In this document: positions 1 to 9,915 of the stretch, piece by piece | Layout: every line of letters begins with the position of its first letter | Numbering within the stretch: the stretch's first letter is position 1 | Assembly: GCA_027600665.1 (NCBI GenBank) | Contig: JADGJL010000620.1 | Span: 1-17,107, forward strand | Origin: Irineochytrium annulatum | Lineage: Eukaryota > Chytridiomycota > Chytridiomycetes > Chytridiales > Chytridiaceae | Direction of reading: 5' to 3' | DNA: 17,107 nucleotides | Notes under the pieces: generated by a model | What the model saw: only the letters and a program-made list of their open reading frames with translations | What the model was told of the DNA's origin: nothing | Databases searched by the model: none | Made by a program: the position numbers and the translations under genes

Positions 1-3000
1 CACAGGGCCGGTCGACATACCCGGCTGCGCCGGCGGCGGGTTGGACGTGTAGGAAAGGGGCAGATTCGCCGAGAACGTGGGGGACGGGGGGGCGGGTACG
101 TCGGTAGGGGATCGGGATGATGGGGAGTCGGTCGAGGCGCGAGGGTAGAGGGTGTCAGAGGGCGGGACGAGAGACGGGCTGTTGGACCGTTTCGTGGATC
201 TACGGATGATACGGTCAAACCAGTTACATGCTTACAGACGACAAAACTTACGGTTCGAGGTTCACGGTAATATCGCGGAGAAGACCCTTCATTTTGCTCT
301 TGTTCTTTTTTGCGGACGCGACCATGATGATATTATCCGTCTCTGGAACGTCGGTGGAGTTCTTGCCGTCGAGAACATCGAGAAGATCCTCAACCTTCAC
401 CGCAGCCGACGGAGCCTCCGATTTCTAGGCATCGCAATTAGGTTCAAGAACCGCTCCTTGACAAAGTTGCTCTTAACTTACAATAGATGTAGATTTGACG
501 GAGGTGGAAACCTTGGGATCCTTGCCCCCCGCGGTTGGCGCCAGCATCCCATCGACCGTCGTCACGTTCGCGGGCGGAACCACCGCCCCCGCCGCCGTCG
601 TCCCCACAGCCCTCCCAAGGCCGCCCTTCGGCGCCCATGAGCCCCTCCTCTCCAAACCCGAGCTCGCAAGGGCGATAGCCTCCCTCAGCTCCCGCTCCTC
701 CTCCCCAGGTACATACACCCTCCCCAGTTTGGCGACCGCGGACTCGCCCGCCCGCGCAACCTCGGACGACGACATCAGGCTCGCTACAATCGACGGCATA
801 TCCATCAGGAGCGGCGACGACACGCGCGCGAGGGCAGTCCGCTCCTCGATCGTCAGGTCGGCCTCTAGCGACTGGAGAGTTTTCGGAAGGAGCTCTTCAA
901 GGGCTTCGTCGAACGCGATGGGATCGGTGACAAGGGTTGGGTCGGAGGGGGTATAGATCGTTGTGAGGTTCGAGGACCATTGACCGGATGCCGTCCGCTC
1001 CTGGCGAAGGTGGGCAATCCGGTTCAGGAGGTCCGGGAGGGAGTACGTTGCTGCGATATGGGACATGAACTCGACCGTGAGCGTCCCAACGGCCCGCTGG
1101 TGCGAACCCGATGCGATCTCTCCACTAATCATGGCAGACTGCGTCCATCGCGTTAGTACGAATGCCTTCGATATGAAGCAGTACCTGAAGCCTGAATATA
1201 ATAGGAACAATAGAGCAAAGCTCATCCGCAAAGTATCTCCGAATCAACATTGCGAACAAAGTCCCAACCAAAAAATAGTCGGCGGGGCCGTTCCACTCTG
1301 CGAGAGCGTACCGATACAGTGAGGTATGCAGTAACGCCAAGAATTCGGCGGGCGACACCCCGCCTGATGAATTTGCCGAGGAAGCGGTCTTCATCGTCAG
1401 GAACGTGACAAGAGGGCTTGTCGCTCCCTCCAGAATTTCAAGGCAGAGTAGGTGGTGAAGGAATCTACCGGTCTCGATCCGGACCGACTGCGTCTCGTCC
1501 TCGAGAAGCACCACAACGGGGACCAGCAGCGGCGTAGCAACCGGATGCCGAGAGACCACCGATGACCGCCTCGACGTGGTGGAACCCGACTTGATGCTCT
1601 CGTATCTCGTCACCAAGGCCCTCGACAAGCACTGAAGTAGCCCCCTCCTAATCTCGTCCACGCTGCCCCCCTCCACAGACGGCGGTCTCGGCGCACCACC
1701 GCCGGCCTCGGGTAGCCGTAGGCGGTTGACAACGTACGAGATGATGTCGTTGAGCTGCTCCGGGTACTCCAAGTTGATGGCCAGCGCGCCGATGCACTCC
1801 ACCAGAGCAAGCTGGAACTGCGCCGCGTTTTCCTGAGCCGACGATGTCGTCTGCCCGTCGACAAACCCGCTCGCGACCACGGACCGCTGGAACTGAGTCA
1901 CGAGCGTGCTGAGAAGCTCCATGACGGCGATACCGACCGTACTGCCGCCAGTGACGATGAGGAGGCGGAGCGTGAGAACGAGCGTGGTTTTAACGTGAGG
2001 CTCCTTCGTGAAGGTCTCATCGTTGTTGAGGCGATCGAGGAGGACGGAGAGAATGACGTATCGATGCTGAGGCTGGACCCCGCCCGCGATGATCCGAATA
2101 ACGGCAGTGATCAGGTCCGGGGCCGTGGACCACTCGCGATTGTCGTCGAAGAAGGAGAGAACGCGGTTGAGAAAGAGTCGGAGAGTGGCGGTGTTGGTTC
2201 TGGAAACAAGTTCCTGCAGCGAGGCTTCCGCGGAATTCTCGAGCTCAACCTCGGTAAAAAGGTCGTCGGTGATGGAGGTTCGCTTTGGCAGTGCTGTTTC
2301 TTCCTTCTCCTCGTCCGAACTGGCGCGGATCTTGCCCCGACGCACATCCTTATTTTTGATGTTCGTTAAAATAGCCGGGATGATCTTCGACACGTAGGAT
2401 TCGAGTAAAGGGTTCATCAAGAACGTTTCGCTCGAGACAATCGCTTTAATGGCCTTCAAACCGGATAAATGCATCCTAAGGAGCGAAATATAAGAGATTG
2501 CGCAAGGCGACGGGTTAACGTACTTATGCTGCATCAAGCTGTCGTCTGTTTCGTACGTGGAGAAGTCACAAAATCGAACGACAAGCTTGGAGTACAAATC
2601 GGAAAACTCCTTATCGACAATAAAATCATGACTATGGACAGCGCTGAACTTCACGAACTGTTCCATACAAGATTAGGAAATAAACTGATTGCAGAAGCGA
2701 GGGAAGGCACATATAACAAAGGCACGGCAATGAGTTAACACTTACAGTTGTGGTAGCCTGCAAGAACAGGTCTGGTTCAGGAGAACCCATAACCTCATCC
2801 ACAATCCTCAACAGGCTCTTCGAGATGATATTGATATGAACAGTGCAGTTGTCGATCAAGGCATTTAATATGTCCAACGTAACGGTGGTGAACCTTCAAC
2901 AAAGTCAGCACATAATTCGACATGAATAACCTAATTAACACAACGCACCCGCTTCGATTCTTCCTCATGTCCACCCTAAGCTTCTTCTCCAAATACAGGC

Positions 3001-3154
3001 CGACCTTCTCCAGCTTCTGCGGCTTTGAAGATGCATAGAAGACCAGGAGCGAGAGGGCACTGCCGCGGGGGCCCGTCTCGCCGGGTTCCGACGGGTACAC
3101 GTTGTTGACCAGGGTGACATGGTTGTAAAAGCGGCCGCAGCACACCGCGGACAT
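1..3154 (-). CDS. EFR3: EFR3-type plasma-membrane scaffold protein (C-terminus truncated by window edge)
   Basis: Efr3 proteins are palmitoylated, armadillo-like scaffolds that hold the PI4-kinase complex at the plasma membrane. Hand-built exons on the minus strand: 3154-2949, 2893-2746, 2657-2524, 2475-1185, 1138-482, 424-252, 199-<1. Introns are 46-88 bp, with donors GTGCGT, GTAAGT, GTACGT, GTACTG, GTAAGT, GTAAGT; the intron at 1139-1184 carries a perfect TACTAAC branch site. All phases agree and give about 936 residues, still open at the edge. Family hallmarks are the N-terminal Cys5-Cys6 pair (likely palmitoylation), the segment FYASSKPQKLEKVGLYLEKK (about 40-59), TVTLDILNALIDNC, and HLSGLKAIKAIV. 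The C-terminal part is low-complexity, Ser/Pro-rich, as in fungal Efr3. Family identity is by recognition of these conserved blocks, not by a search. The gene is divergent from the F-box/R3H gene. Confidence 0.88.
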
Positions 3155-4245
3155 CGCTCCTGCTCAGAAGCCGCCGTTGTTCAGACGGTGGTGGCGGAGA
3201 GGCGGACGTCGACAGGGCCAGCGGATCCTCAGAGAGGGCCGGTTAGGAGGAGGCAGCAGGTCCCCTTACGATGGCAACTGAACCGACGGCGATCGTGAGG
3301 CCGTCGAGCGATACAGCCAGTCCTCCCCGAGCGAGCAACACAAAGGGATGGTGATGCAAAGCCCGAAAACTTGCACTTAAACGTGTTGCAGGTTAATAAC
3401 ATAATAACATCAGAAGATTAAGGTCATAAAATGGCCTTGGAGCAATTTAATTAGGGGGAATTTTTTTTTTTTTTTTTGGTGTTTTTCTCCGGTGGACAAG
3501 GTGAGGATAATGTTTGCCGTAGAACTTCAGCTGCTGGCTGGGTCCCAGATGACCTCCGAGCGCTCCTTTGGGCCCTCACATCACGCTCTGCCGCCCTCTG
3601 GTCTCTTGTCCTCCGGCCGCGTCTTCCAGCGGGTCTCTGGAGTTAGCGGCATCCCGCTCCACGTTCAGGCTCCATGATCTTCCATCGGTGCTAAGTCATT
3701 CGGGCATCCATGGCATTCGAACGGCTGAGGGCGACGACGATCAGACATGCAAGGGTGAGGAGACGGGTAGATGATGATAGGCGCGATCAGGCAGTGACAT
3801 GCGAGACCGAATGCGTGAGCGACCAACATGGAGCGGTCATCGACGATTCAACGATCGAGTGGTCTGTTCTGGCCACTCGCGACAACTGGGTATGATGACG
3901 AGAGCATGCAATGATTGCTCCTGCTTTGGGTTCATCCCAACAACTCCGACCAGCAGCTCAAGAACGTGCATCGCCTCCGCCCATTAGTCGCCATCTTTAT
4001 TTCCGGACCCCGCGCTCGTGGAGCTGACAGAATCCGCGCCCTGGAGCCGTTCAGACGTCAACGTTAGGAGCCTGAGCCTCCAGACATCATCCGGGCGGCA
4101 TCGGTTCGCCACCGGGAGCCACGCGACGCCACATCTACAGCAGTAGGCTGGCAACAAGATCCAATCGGCTTGATCAACCCCAGGCCTGAAGTAAGGCCGG
4201 ATCCTACGGTCACGCAGTCAGCAGCGGTCTGAGCCACGCCACAAC
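3155..4245. other. Divergent intergenic region between EFR3 and the F-box/R3H gene
   Basis: About 1.1 kb between two start codons facing away from each other, so it should hold both promoters and 5' leaders. A 17-T homopolymer lies at 3461-3477, next to an AT-rich patch (about 3380-3460); such poly(dA:dT) tracts often exclude nucleosomes in fungal promoters. Short open frames here (for example near 3492-3987) show no family resemblance and look like chance. I see no tRNA, repeat array or transposon ends. Confidence 0.5.
3461..3477. repeat. Poly(T) homopolymer tract
   Basis: A run of 17 T residues is visible in the divergent promoter region. It is probably a nucleosome-depleting poly(dA:dT) element, though its length could also be affected by assembly error. 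Confidence 0.6.
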
Positions 4246-6124
4246 ATGGCGCCGAGGAAAAGGTCCGGCGGCGGTATGTTGTCCCACATCTCACCCGTGC
4301 TCATCCTTCAACCCAGACGCCGGCCGATCGCAGCAGCAGCCTCAGGTGCAGCCGCGCTCGCGAAGCCGGCACTCCCCACGATCGAAGCCGGAGCCTTTGT
4401 CGCCCGTGTCGCCGTCGCTGCTGGCCCTCCCACCACCGCTTCTCCTCGACCCCGCAGAGCTCGATGACGCTCCAAGCAAGCCCGGTCGCGGGTTTAGGTC
4501 GCGATCGTTGACGCGGAAAGAGTCGGGAGCGAAGGGGTTAGTCCTACCACCGTCACCGACGCTCGAGCCGCTTCCACCGCCTGCCTTGGGCACGCCGACA
4601 CCGGCTCCGGCGTCATTGCGGGGCACGCGAGACGTGTTCAGGCCTCATGTCCGCCCCGGCGGTCACATCCTAGACCTCGCGCCTTACGAGATCTGGGAGA
4701 TGATCGTGGGCCTCCTCGGACCAGCGGACGCGTTTGTCCTCCGGGGGCTGTGCTCGACAATGCGCGGGGCGTTTAGGGCCGACCTAACGGAGCGTGCAAT
4801 GGCGGGGGAGATTTTGGTTCAGCTGAGAGCCTTCGCTGTTGATGCCTTTTTGGCCGGAATGGAAGTGGGCGGTGCGGGCGTCGGTGTCGAGGGTTCAGGT
4901 GGGGCGGAGGTGGGAGCGAGGCTGTCGGTGGCGAGCTCAGGGGAGACGGCGATGTCATCGTCGCCTTCCCTTGCGCCACACGGCGGTTGGTTCACCGCGC
5001 GGCCGCCCGCGTCGCCGCGGTTCCGTCCATCGGTGTACGGCAACGGTAGCGGCGGGACCGTCTTCTCGTCCTCGTCTTGCTCGACCACCACGTTCGTGGA
5101 CCCTGGCGACCCCGTCCGCCTGCACCACCACATCGACGCCTTCCTCATCCGCGCGCTCGGCGCCGAGCCCGATCGCCACACGGATGACTTCACGGAGTGG
5201 GCTGGGTACGACCCTTCGTTGACGGGCCTGGCCATGGCCGAGCGGCGGGACGAGTGGCTGCGAAAGGGCGGTGGGAGCAGGGGTCGCAGCAGGAGCAGGA
5301 GGCATGTAGAGTGGGAAGCGGCCATGGTCGCAATGTCCGGGGAGATCAAAGCGCTGCTGTGCAGGGTGTGGGCCATATCGGGCAAGTTGTACCCGTTCTC
5401 GAAGGCCGAGAATGGGGTCTGGAAGGAAAGGAAGCGCGCCAGGCTGGTGAAGGAGAAGGCTGCGGCCGAACGCGAAAAGGTTAGAGGGGCCGAGAAGGGG
5501 AAGAGGTGCGGGACGGGGGATCAGAGCAGCAGGGAGGCTGGTGGAAAGCAGGAGGCCGAGGATGAGAAGACGTGGGAGAAGACTCCCAGGAAGCCAAGAA
5601 GGCCCAATCGTTCAGGGTCGCCGGACTTCCACCGGTCTATTCTCGCTGATCACAGGACGATTGACTATTATGTAGCGAACTTGGGCGGTCAATTAGTCAA
5701 ACCCATGTTAGGGGAGGGGCGGCTGAGTCAGGCGACATTAACGGAAATGGACGGTCTTTTGGTCGCCCCCGTATCACCGTCGACTGGCTTTACACCCTTT
5801 ACATCAGCATCAGTTCCGGACCTATCGACAGTGCACATTGATTTGGCGGCGGCCGGAAACGAAGCTTCCCTGTCGTCCTCGCCAGCGCCCACCACCGCCG
5901 TTCTGCCAGGCTCACAGCGGGAAGTGTGCAGGGCCTGCCTTTCCCTTTTCACTGAGGACGGCGGCTGTCGCGTGCTTCGGTTTCCGCCATCCCTCGATGC
6001 AGAATCAAGGAAAAGTCTACACATGGCCGCCCAGCGGTTGGGGTTGAGGACCTGTTCGTTTGGGGATGGGACGAAGCGGTTCATGGTGGCGGTCAAGAAG
6101 GGAGTGACGATTTTTAGGGATTAG
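4246..6124 (+). CDS. F-box-like protein with R3H-associated-like segment and C-terminal R3H domain
   Basis: Model: exon 1 at 4246-4273, a 43-bp intron at 4274-4316 (GTATGT...CAACCCAG), exon 2 at 4317-6124; 611 residues. The long frame has no in-frame ATG upstream of the F-box, so the short first exon starting MAPRKRSGG supplies the start; phase fits. Residues about 127-165 are F-box-like (ILDLAPYEIWEMIVGLLG, then a Cys-containing helix), which in SCF ubiquitin ligases binds Skp1. Residues about 276-347 (HHHIDAFLIRALG ... AERRDEWLRKG, then an Arg/Ser-rich stretch) resemble the N-terminal region that accompanies R3H in fungal R3HDM4-like proteins. Residues about 561-606 are an R3H domain, with the Arg-x3-His signature at R574/H578 (RKSLH) after LRFPPSLDAES; R3H binds single-stranded nucleic acid. 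The N-terminus is Pro/Ser-rich. A Lys/Glu-rich, coiled or disordered stretch lies near 375-440. The domain combination is unusual; substrate unknown. Confidence 0.83.
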
Positions 6125-6781
6125 ATATACGCGAATGTTATCGCTGATGCTTCTCCTTGTTATGGTAATCGTCTTTCTCTTCGCCTGTTGCCCCCGTGTG
6201 TGATTTCCTGTTGGCGCTTGCCCGTGACTACCTCCTGAACAATCTGCTTTTGCCTGGGCGCATCTTTGCAGTTGCGACATGAACCATTTTTCTTGTTTGC
6301 CCGCCTTAATGCTGCGAAAAACTGAACAAAATATTCATCTGCTGCATCAATCCTTCTTTCAATCCTCGCGATTGATATCTTTTAAAGATATAATTATTTG
6401 TATTTGTATTTTTAGTTTGAACGGTCGATGGAAGGTTTGGGTCGAGCATTGCTTTTACAGCTTTTTCCCTCATATTTTCTCACAGCGGAGAGATGATAGT
6501 CGCATATTTATAATATTGTACCAGTCATGTTGGAGAGAACCGCCGCCAGGGAGAAAAGTAGTGCCTAAGTGAAGGTAGGGAAACATTAAGGTACGAGTTT
6601 GGCCAATAGCCGCCCGAATAGAAGAGAGTATTGTATAGTAATAAATCACATCAAAGATATCTATGAGAAGCCCGCCCCGGGATATCTTATTCACAATGAG
6701 CGGGACCTATACACTCGAAAAAGTCCAAATGTACCAAAAAGTAAAAAAAAAAAAGGGATTCAAAAGCGAAAGTATGACATC
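6125..6781. other. AT-rich convergent 3' intergenic region
   Basis: This 657-bp stretch separates the stop codons of the F-box/R3H gene (plus) and the 7TM gene (minus), so it holds both 3' ends. It is clearly more AT-rich than the flanking genes and includes a 12-A run at 6743-6754 and an AATAAA-like hexamer near 6640. No convincing coding sequence is seen; the short open frames are A/T-driven. Confidence 0.5.
6375..6391. repeat. Short perfect inverted repeat
   Basis: An 8-bp arm ATATCTTT is followed after one T by its reverse complement AAAGATAT. A second pair with the related arms AAGATATC and GATATCTT lies near 6653-6688. Both sit in the convergent 3' region. They may be chance in AT-rich DNA or may contribute to 3'-end structure. 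Confidence 0.4.
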
Positions 6782-8316
6782 TCAAGTATTCCTCCAACTC
6801 CCCCGATCGGCTCCGACCACCCCCGGCGACCTCATCGAGCCGCTCTCCCACTCCAGGGCGGCGTCCCACGCCCTCCCCGTGCCAAGCGACCCGGCGCGGT
6901 CACGTGACGCGCCGCCGCCACCGCCGCCTAGCTGCGTCAGCGCCGGCGAGGGCGGCGACATGATCGAGTTCCCCGACAGCGTTGAGAACGATGAGCCGTG
7001 AGATCGGATGGTGCTGCCGCGTGGGAGGGACGACACCGAGTACACCTCCGGCGGTGATGGTGTCTGGGCTGAAGGAAGAGGCCCAGGGTCTCGAAGCTTA
7101 CGGACGAGCGCGAAGGAGAGGGTGATGAAGACGGCGAGGGAGAAGAGGGTCGGGGAGCTGTCGTTTTACAAGGCGTTAGCGGGTGAAGGAATCGATAGGG
7201 GTGACAGAGAAGGTACGTACCACCAGTTAAAGAGCAGGACGAGGAAGACGAGGTAGTCCGGCTGCACGCTTCCGTTAAGCGAGACCTGGAAGCCGCAGAA
7301 AATAACCTCGAAGACAAGGAAGGCGCCCTGGCAGATGACAGCCCAGCCGAGCGTCGCGATCGCCGACTCGAGGTTCTGGAGTTGCTCCGGGTTCGAGTTC
7401 TAATACACACCACCGCGCGCGATGAGTCGCCATGAAAAGAAACAGAACTTGCAGGGGAAAGTTACTCACCACCGTTCCAGGTGTTCTAAACGACATCGCC
7501 TTCCCCGTGACCCTTATCTCCATCTGCTCCAGCGCTTTCAGCTCCCTCGCGTACCTCCTCAGCTTGCCCCTGCCCCACATGACAAACACGATGATGACGG
7601 CGAACGCGCCGATAAACAGGACGCTCGTGAAGATCATGACAAGGTTGAACACCTTAACGGTGTCGGTCATCCCAAGGCGAGAGCGCTCGGACAGAACGCC
7701 TTGAAAGATTGTTACGAGCGTGAGGAGCGTGAGGTACGGCAAGAAAACGCGCCGCATGAGTGTGCGAACGCGGGACGTCGGGTTGTTGGAGGCCGTGGTG
7801 GCGAGGAGAGAGTCCATGTGGAGGACGATGGCAGAGATGACGATCGTGTTGCGGACGGACATGAGGCAGCTATTGAGAGGAAGGTGTTATGTCAGTCAGC
7901 GATAACTTCCAACCGCACGCGCAGTGGCATCTGCATTGTACATACTAGAACGTGATAGAGTCTGTGTTGCGAAAAGAGCTCAGCGTGAGCGCGACGGCGC
8001 CCAAGAACGTGTCGACGGTTAGCAGCGCGATGAACCACTCGAACACGGTCAAGCATCGCCAGACCGCCCGGCACGTCCGTCGCACCCCGCTCTCCCTCTC
8101 GTCCCCGCCACCGCCAAACACGACGGCGACAGCATCCGCCTTGCGTCTCCGTCTTCTTCGCAGCGTGACCTCTGTGACTATCAGCGCCAGGCCAAGCGCG
8201 AACGTGGCCCAGGACGCTAGCGCGAGGGCTCTCCCGAACTCTGTGAAGCCGGGTCGGACGGCGCCGCAGTCGATGATGCGGGCGTAGAAGCAGTCGCTCT
8301 TCGTCGTCGAGTTCAT
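6782..8316 (-). CDS. Orphan seven-transmembrane (GPCR-like) membrane protein
   Basis: Exons on the minus strand: 8316-7946, 7869-7470, 7399-7221, 7157-6782. Introns are 76, 70 and 63 bp, with donors GTATGT, GTGAGT, GTACGT and clean AG acceptors; phases agree, giving 441 residues. Hydrophobic segments lie at about 30-52, 89-113, 121-147, 165-183, 197-222, 270-292 and 306-335, so seven helices. The N-terminus is short with a possible glycosylation site (N2-S3-T4) and two Cys (9, 17). A basic hexa-Arg run follows helix 1. A long loop (about 223-269) sits between helices 5 and 6, as in many GPCRs, and the tail (336-441) is Ser/Pro/Gly-rich, suited to phosphorylation. Helix 7 contains FNWCSPTLF, but I see no diagnostic family motif. 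The frame is open upstream to an ATG at 8466; I prefer 8316 because the extra 50 residues look like leader. It is divergent from the TIR/HMG gene. Ligand and G-protein coupling are unknown. Confidence 0.8.
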
Positions 8317-9083
8317 CTTGTGTTGGTGAGAGACGGGGGAGGCCAGACCAGGCGTCGAAAGCCAGCCGTCAAGTGGTGTTGATTCTAATTCGACACGACG
8401 CACGGGGTTGAACGGACCAACGCGTTCGGCACACACTTTGCACACCGAAACGTGAATCCAGCCCACGGCTTTCCGGCGTTAGCTGCGTTGGTGCATCGCC
8501 CAACGACGCCGAAGATATTCATCCTCTTCTTTTTTTTTTTATTTTATTTTTGAAAGCTTCATCACTTAAGTCGTGCATATTTTCTTTTCTTCATTTTTTT
8601 ATTTTCATTTGTATTTTTGGTTTGGAGCCAAATCGCTTTTACGGATTCATCTTTCATTGAAAATGTGAACCATGGTTGTTCAACACATACATTAGTGACT
8701 GCTATTTTATGCCTGTTCAGCGCACGTTGTAGCAATAATAATATTGATTGCATAAGTTCGTCGCGACGCTGACGTGGATGCATTGAAATTGCCTGCTAAT
8801 GTAGTTGGATATGGTTTAACCACAGGGAAAAGATTCTTGTTACATGTTGGACATGTTGAAAGGGGTCGGAAGTGCGATTGGTAACAACCCTTTCATCTCA
8901 CAAGCCACCCAGAGCTGGTGTGGTCACCACGAAGGACCTATCGCGGGGTCAACACCGAGTGCTCGCTCTTCTGACGGAAGATGGATTGTGCTTGAACGAG
9001 AACCCGCCTCGTTCTACCAATGCACATTTGCAAGCAAAACGATGGAGAGCACCTTTTCCTTCCAACGACGTTTGTGCATATGA

Positions 9084-9215
9084 CATCCGGAGGATCTGGA
9101 CATTGCGGGGTATGAGGCTTTGACCTTGGTGAGTAGGGCAGATTTGTATGCATGTCACTTCTGTGGTACTGAAGCGCAGGTTATATCGGGCAATCCAATA
9201 CGAGCACAAAAGTAA
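9084..9215 (+). pseudogene. Possible exon or gene remnant with a Cys-x2-Cys motif
   Basis: The frame starts right after a stop codon (9081-9083) and runs 43 codons to TAA. Its translation looks protein-like, including ALTLVSRADLYACHFCG with a C-H-F-C zinc-binding-like pair. A GTAAGA at 9212 could be a splice donor, with a pyrimidine-rich stretch and an acceptor at about 9287, but the phases I tried do not give a long downstream frame. Upstream, another frame (8872-9123) is also open and may have been joined by a frameshift. This could be an exon of an unrecognised gene, a decayed gene, or chance. No family assigned. Confidence 0.22.
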
Positions 9216-9710
9216 GATTCAGATGCTGTAATCATCCACCACAGTGTCTGCTTCCCTTTTTTGTTCTGATGATCTCCCGATTACAAGGAGTGTGCTCTTG
9301 AGGTACTTGCTTTTACATCTCAGGGTCACATTGTGTTGAGCATGCCGCTTGAGAAGGCCTTGCGCCACAGCACCTTCGTCCGGCTACTTGCGTTGCCGAA
9401 CGAAACTACTTCATTCGTCAAGTCTTGATCCGCCGAGGAAGGGCCCCCGCTTCGATTGTCACTACTCGGCAACCATCTTTCAGCGCGAGATATCAGCTGC
9501 TCCCTATCACTGAACAGTGAAGGTCTTCATTTCTTTTCACCGATCTTCTTCCACAGTTTACACCGTTGTTATATGCACTGATCGTCATCTGTTTGCGCCA
9601 GCTTGGTCCCTCAAGCGAGATATGCGTCCACGCCCGGAGTTGTTTCTTTATAACCCCTTTTTTCTCAACGCGTAGAGTATTATTTCCACTCGAGATCAAC
9701 ATGACATTTT

Positions 9711-9720
9711 AATTATATAT
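9711..9720 (+). promoter_or_regulatory. TATA-like element upstream of the TIR/NB-ARC/HMG gene
   Basis: AATTATATAT stands out in otherwise GC-rich DNA, about 195 bp upstream of the ATG at 9916. The position suits a fungal core promoter with a roughly 150-nt leader. Only composition and placement support it. Confidence 0.3.
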
Positions 9721-9915
9721 CCCACTCTGTTTCCAGATTTGACAGCGGCCCTTAGCCTGCGAATGCTGTAAAATTTCCCTAGCATTTGACATTCCCATCG
9801 CACAAGGGAAGAGGGGGCCGAACGAGATCCATACCATACCCACACCTCGCCCGACGCCTCGACCTCCGCCGACGTCGTCCGCTGAGGTTCATTCCCCGAA
9901 GACGACCCCGCTGCC

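Larger units (their letters stand above)
8317..9915. other. Long divergent intergenic/promoter region between the 7TM gene and the TIR/NB-ARC/HMG gene
   Basis: About 1.6 kb separates the two start codons. It contains AT-rich stretches (8525-8620, 9640-9725) including a T-rich run near 8528-8556. The middle (about 8840-9480) has more balanced composition with several overlapping short open frames; one fragment looks protein-like and is listed separately. I recognise no full gene, tRNA or mobile-element ends. A long 5' leader or upstream exons of either flanking gene may lie here. Confidence 0.5.

Noticed and set aside
152..956. Plus-strand open frames over the EFR3 3' part
   Set aside because: Antisense shadows of GC-rich EFR3 exons, with no family likeness; the minus-strand model has consistent phases and splice sites.
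4346..6124. F-box/R3H gene starting at 4346
   Set aside because: The codon there is GTG, not ATG; a nuclear fungal gene is unlikely to start there, and a spliced ATG start at 4246 fits.
6653..6688. Paired AAGATATC / GATATCTT arms as mobile-element ends
   Set aside because: Arms are only 8 bp, the spacer is 20 bp, and there is no transposase or target duplication; most likely chance in AT-rich DNA.
8317..8466. Longer N-terminus of the 7TM protein from the ATG at 8466
   Set aside because: The extra 50 residues show no signal peptide or family likeness; the internal ATG at 8314-8316 gives a normal short GPCR-like N-terminus. Not excluded.
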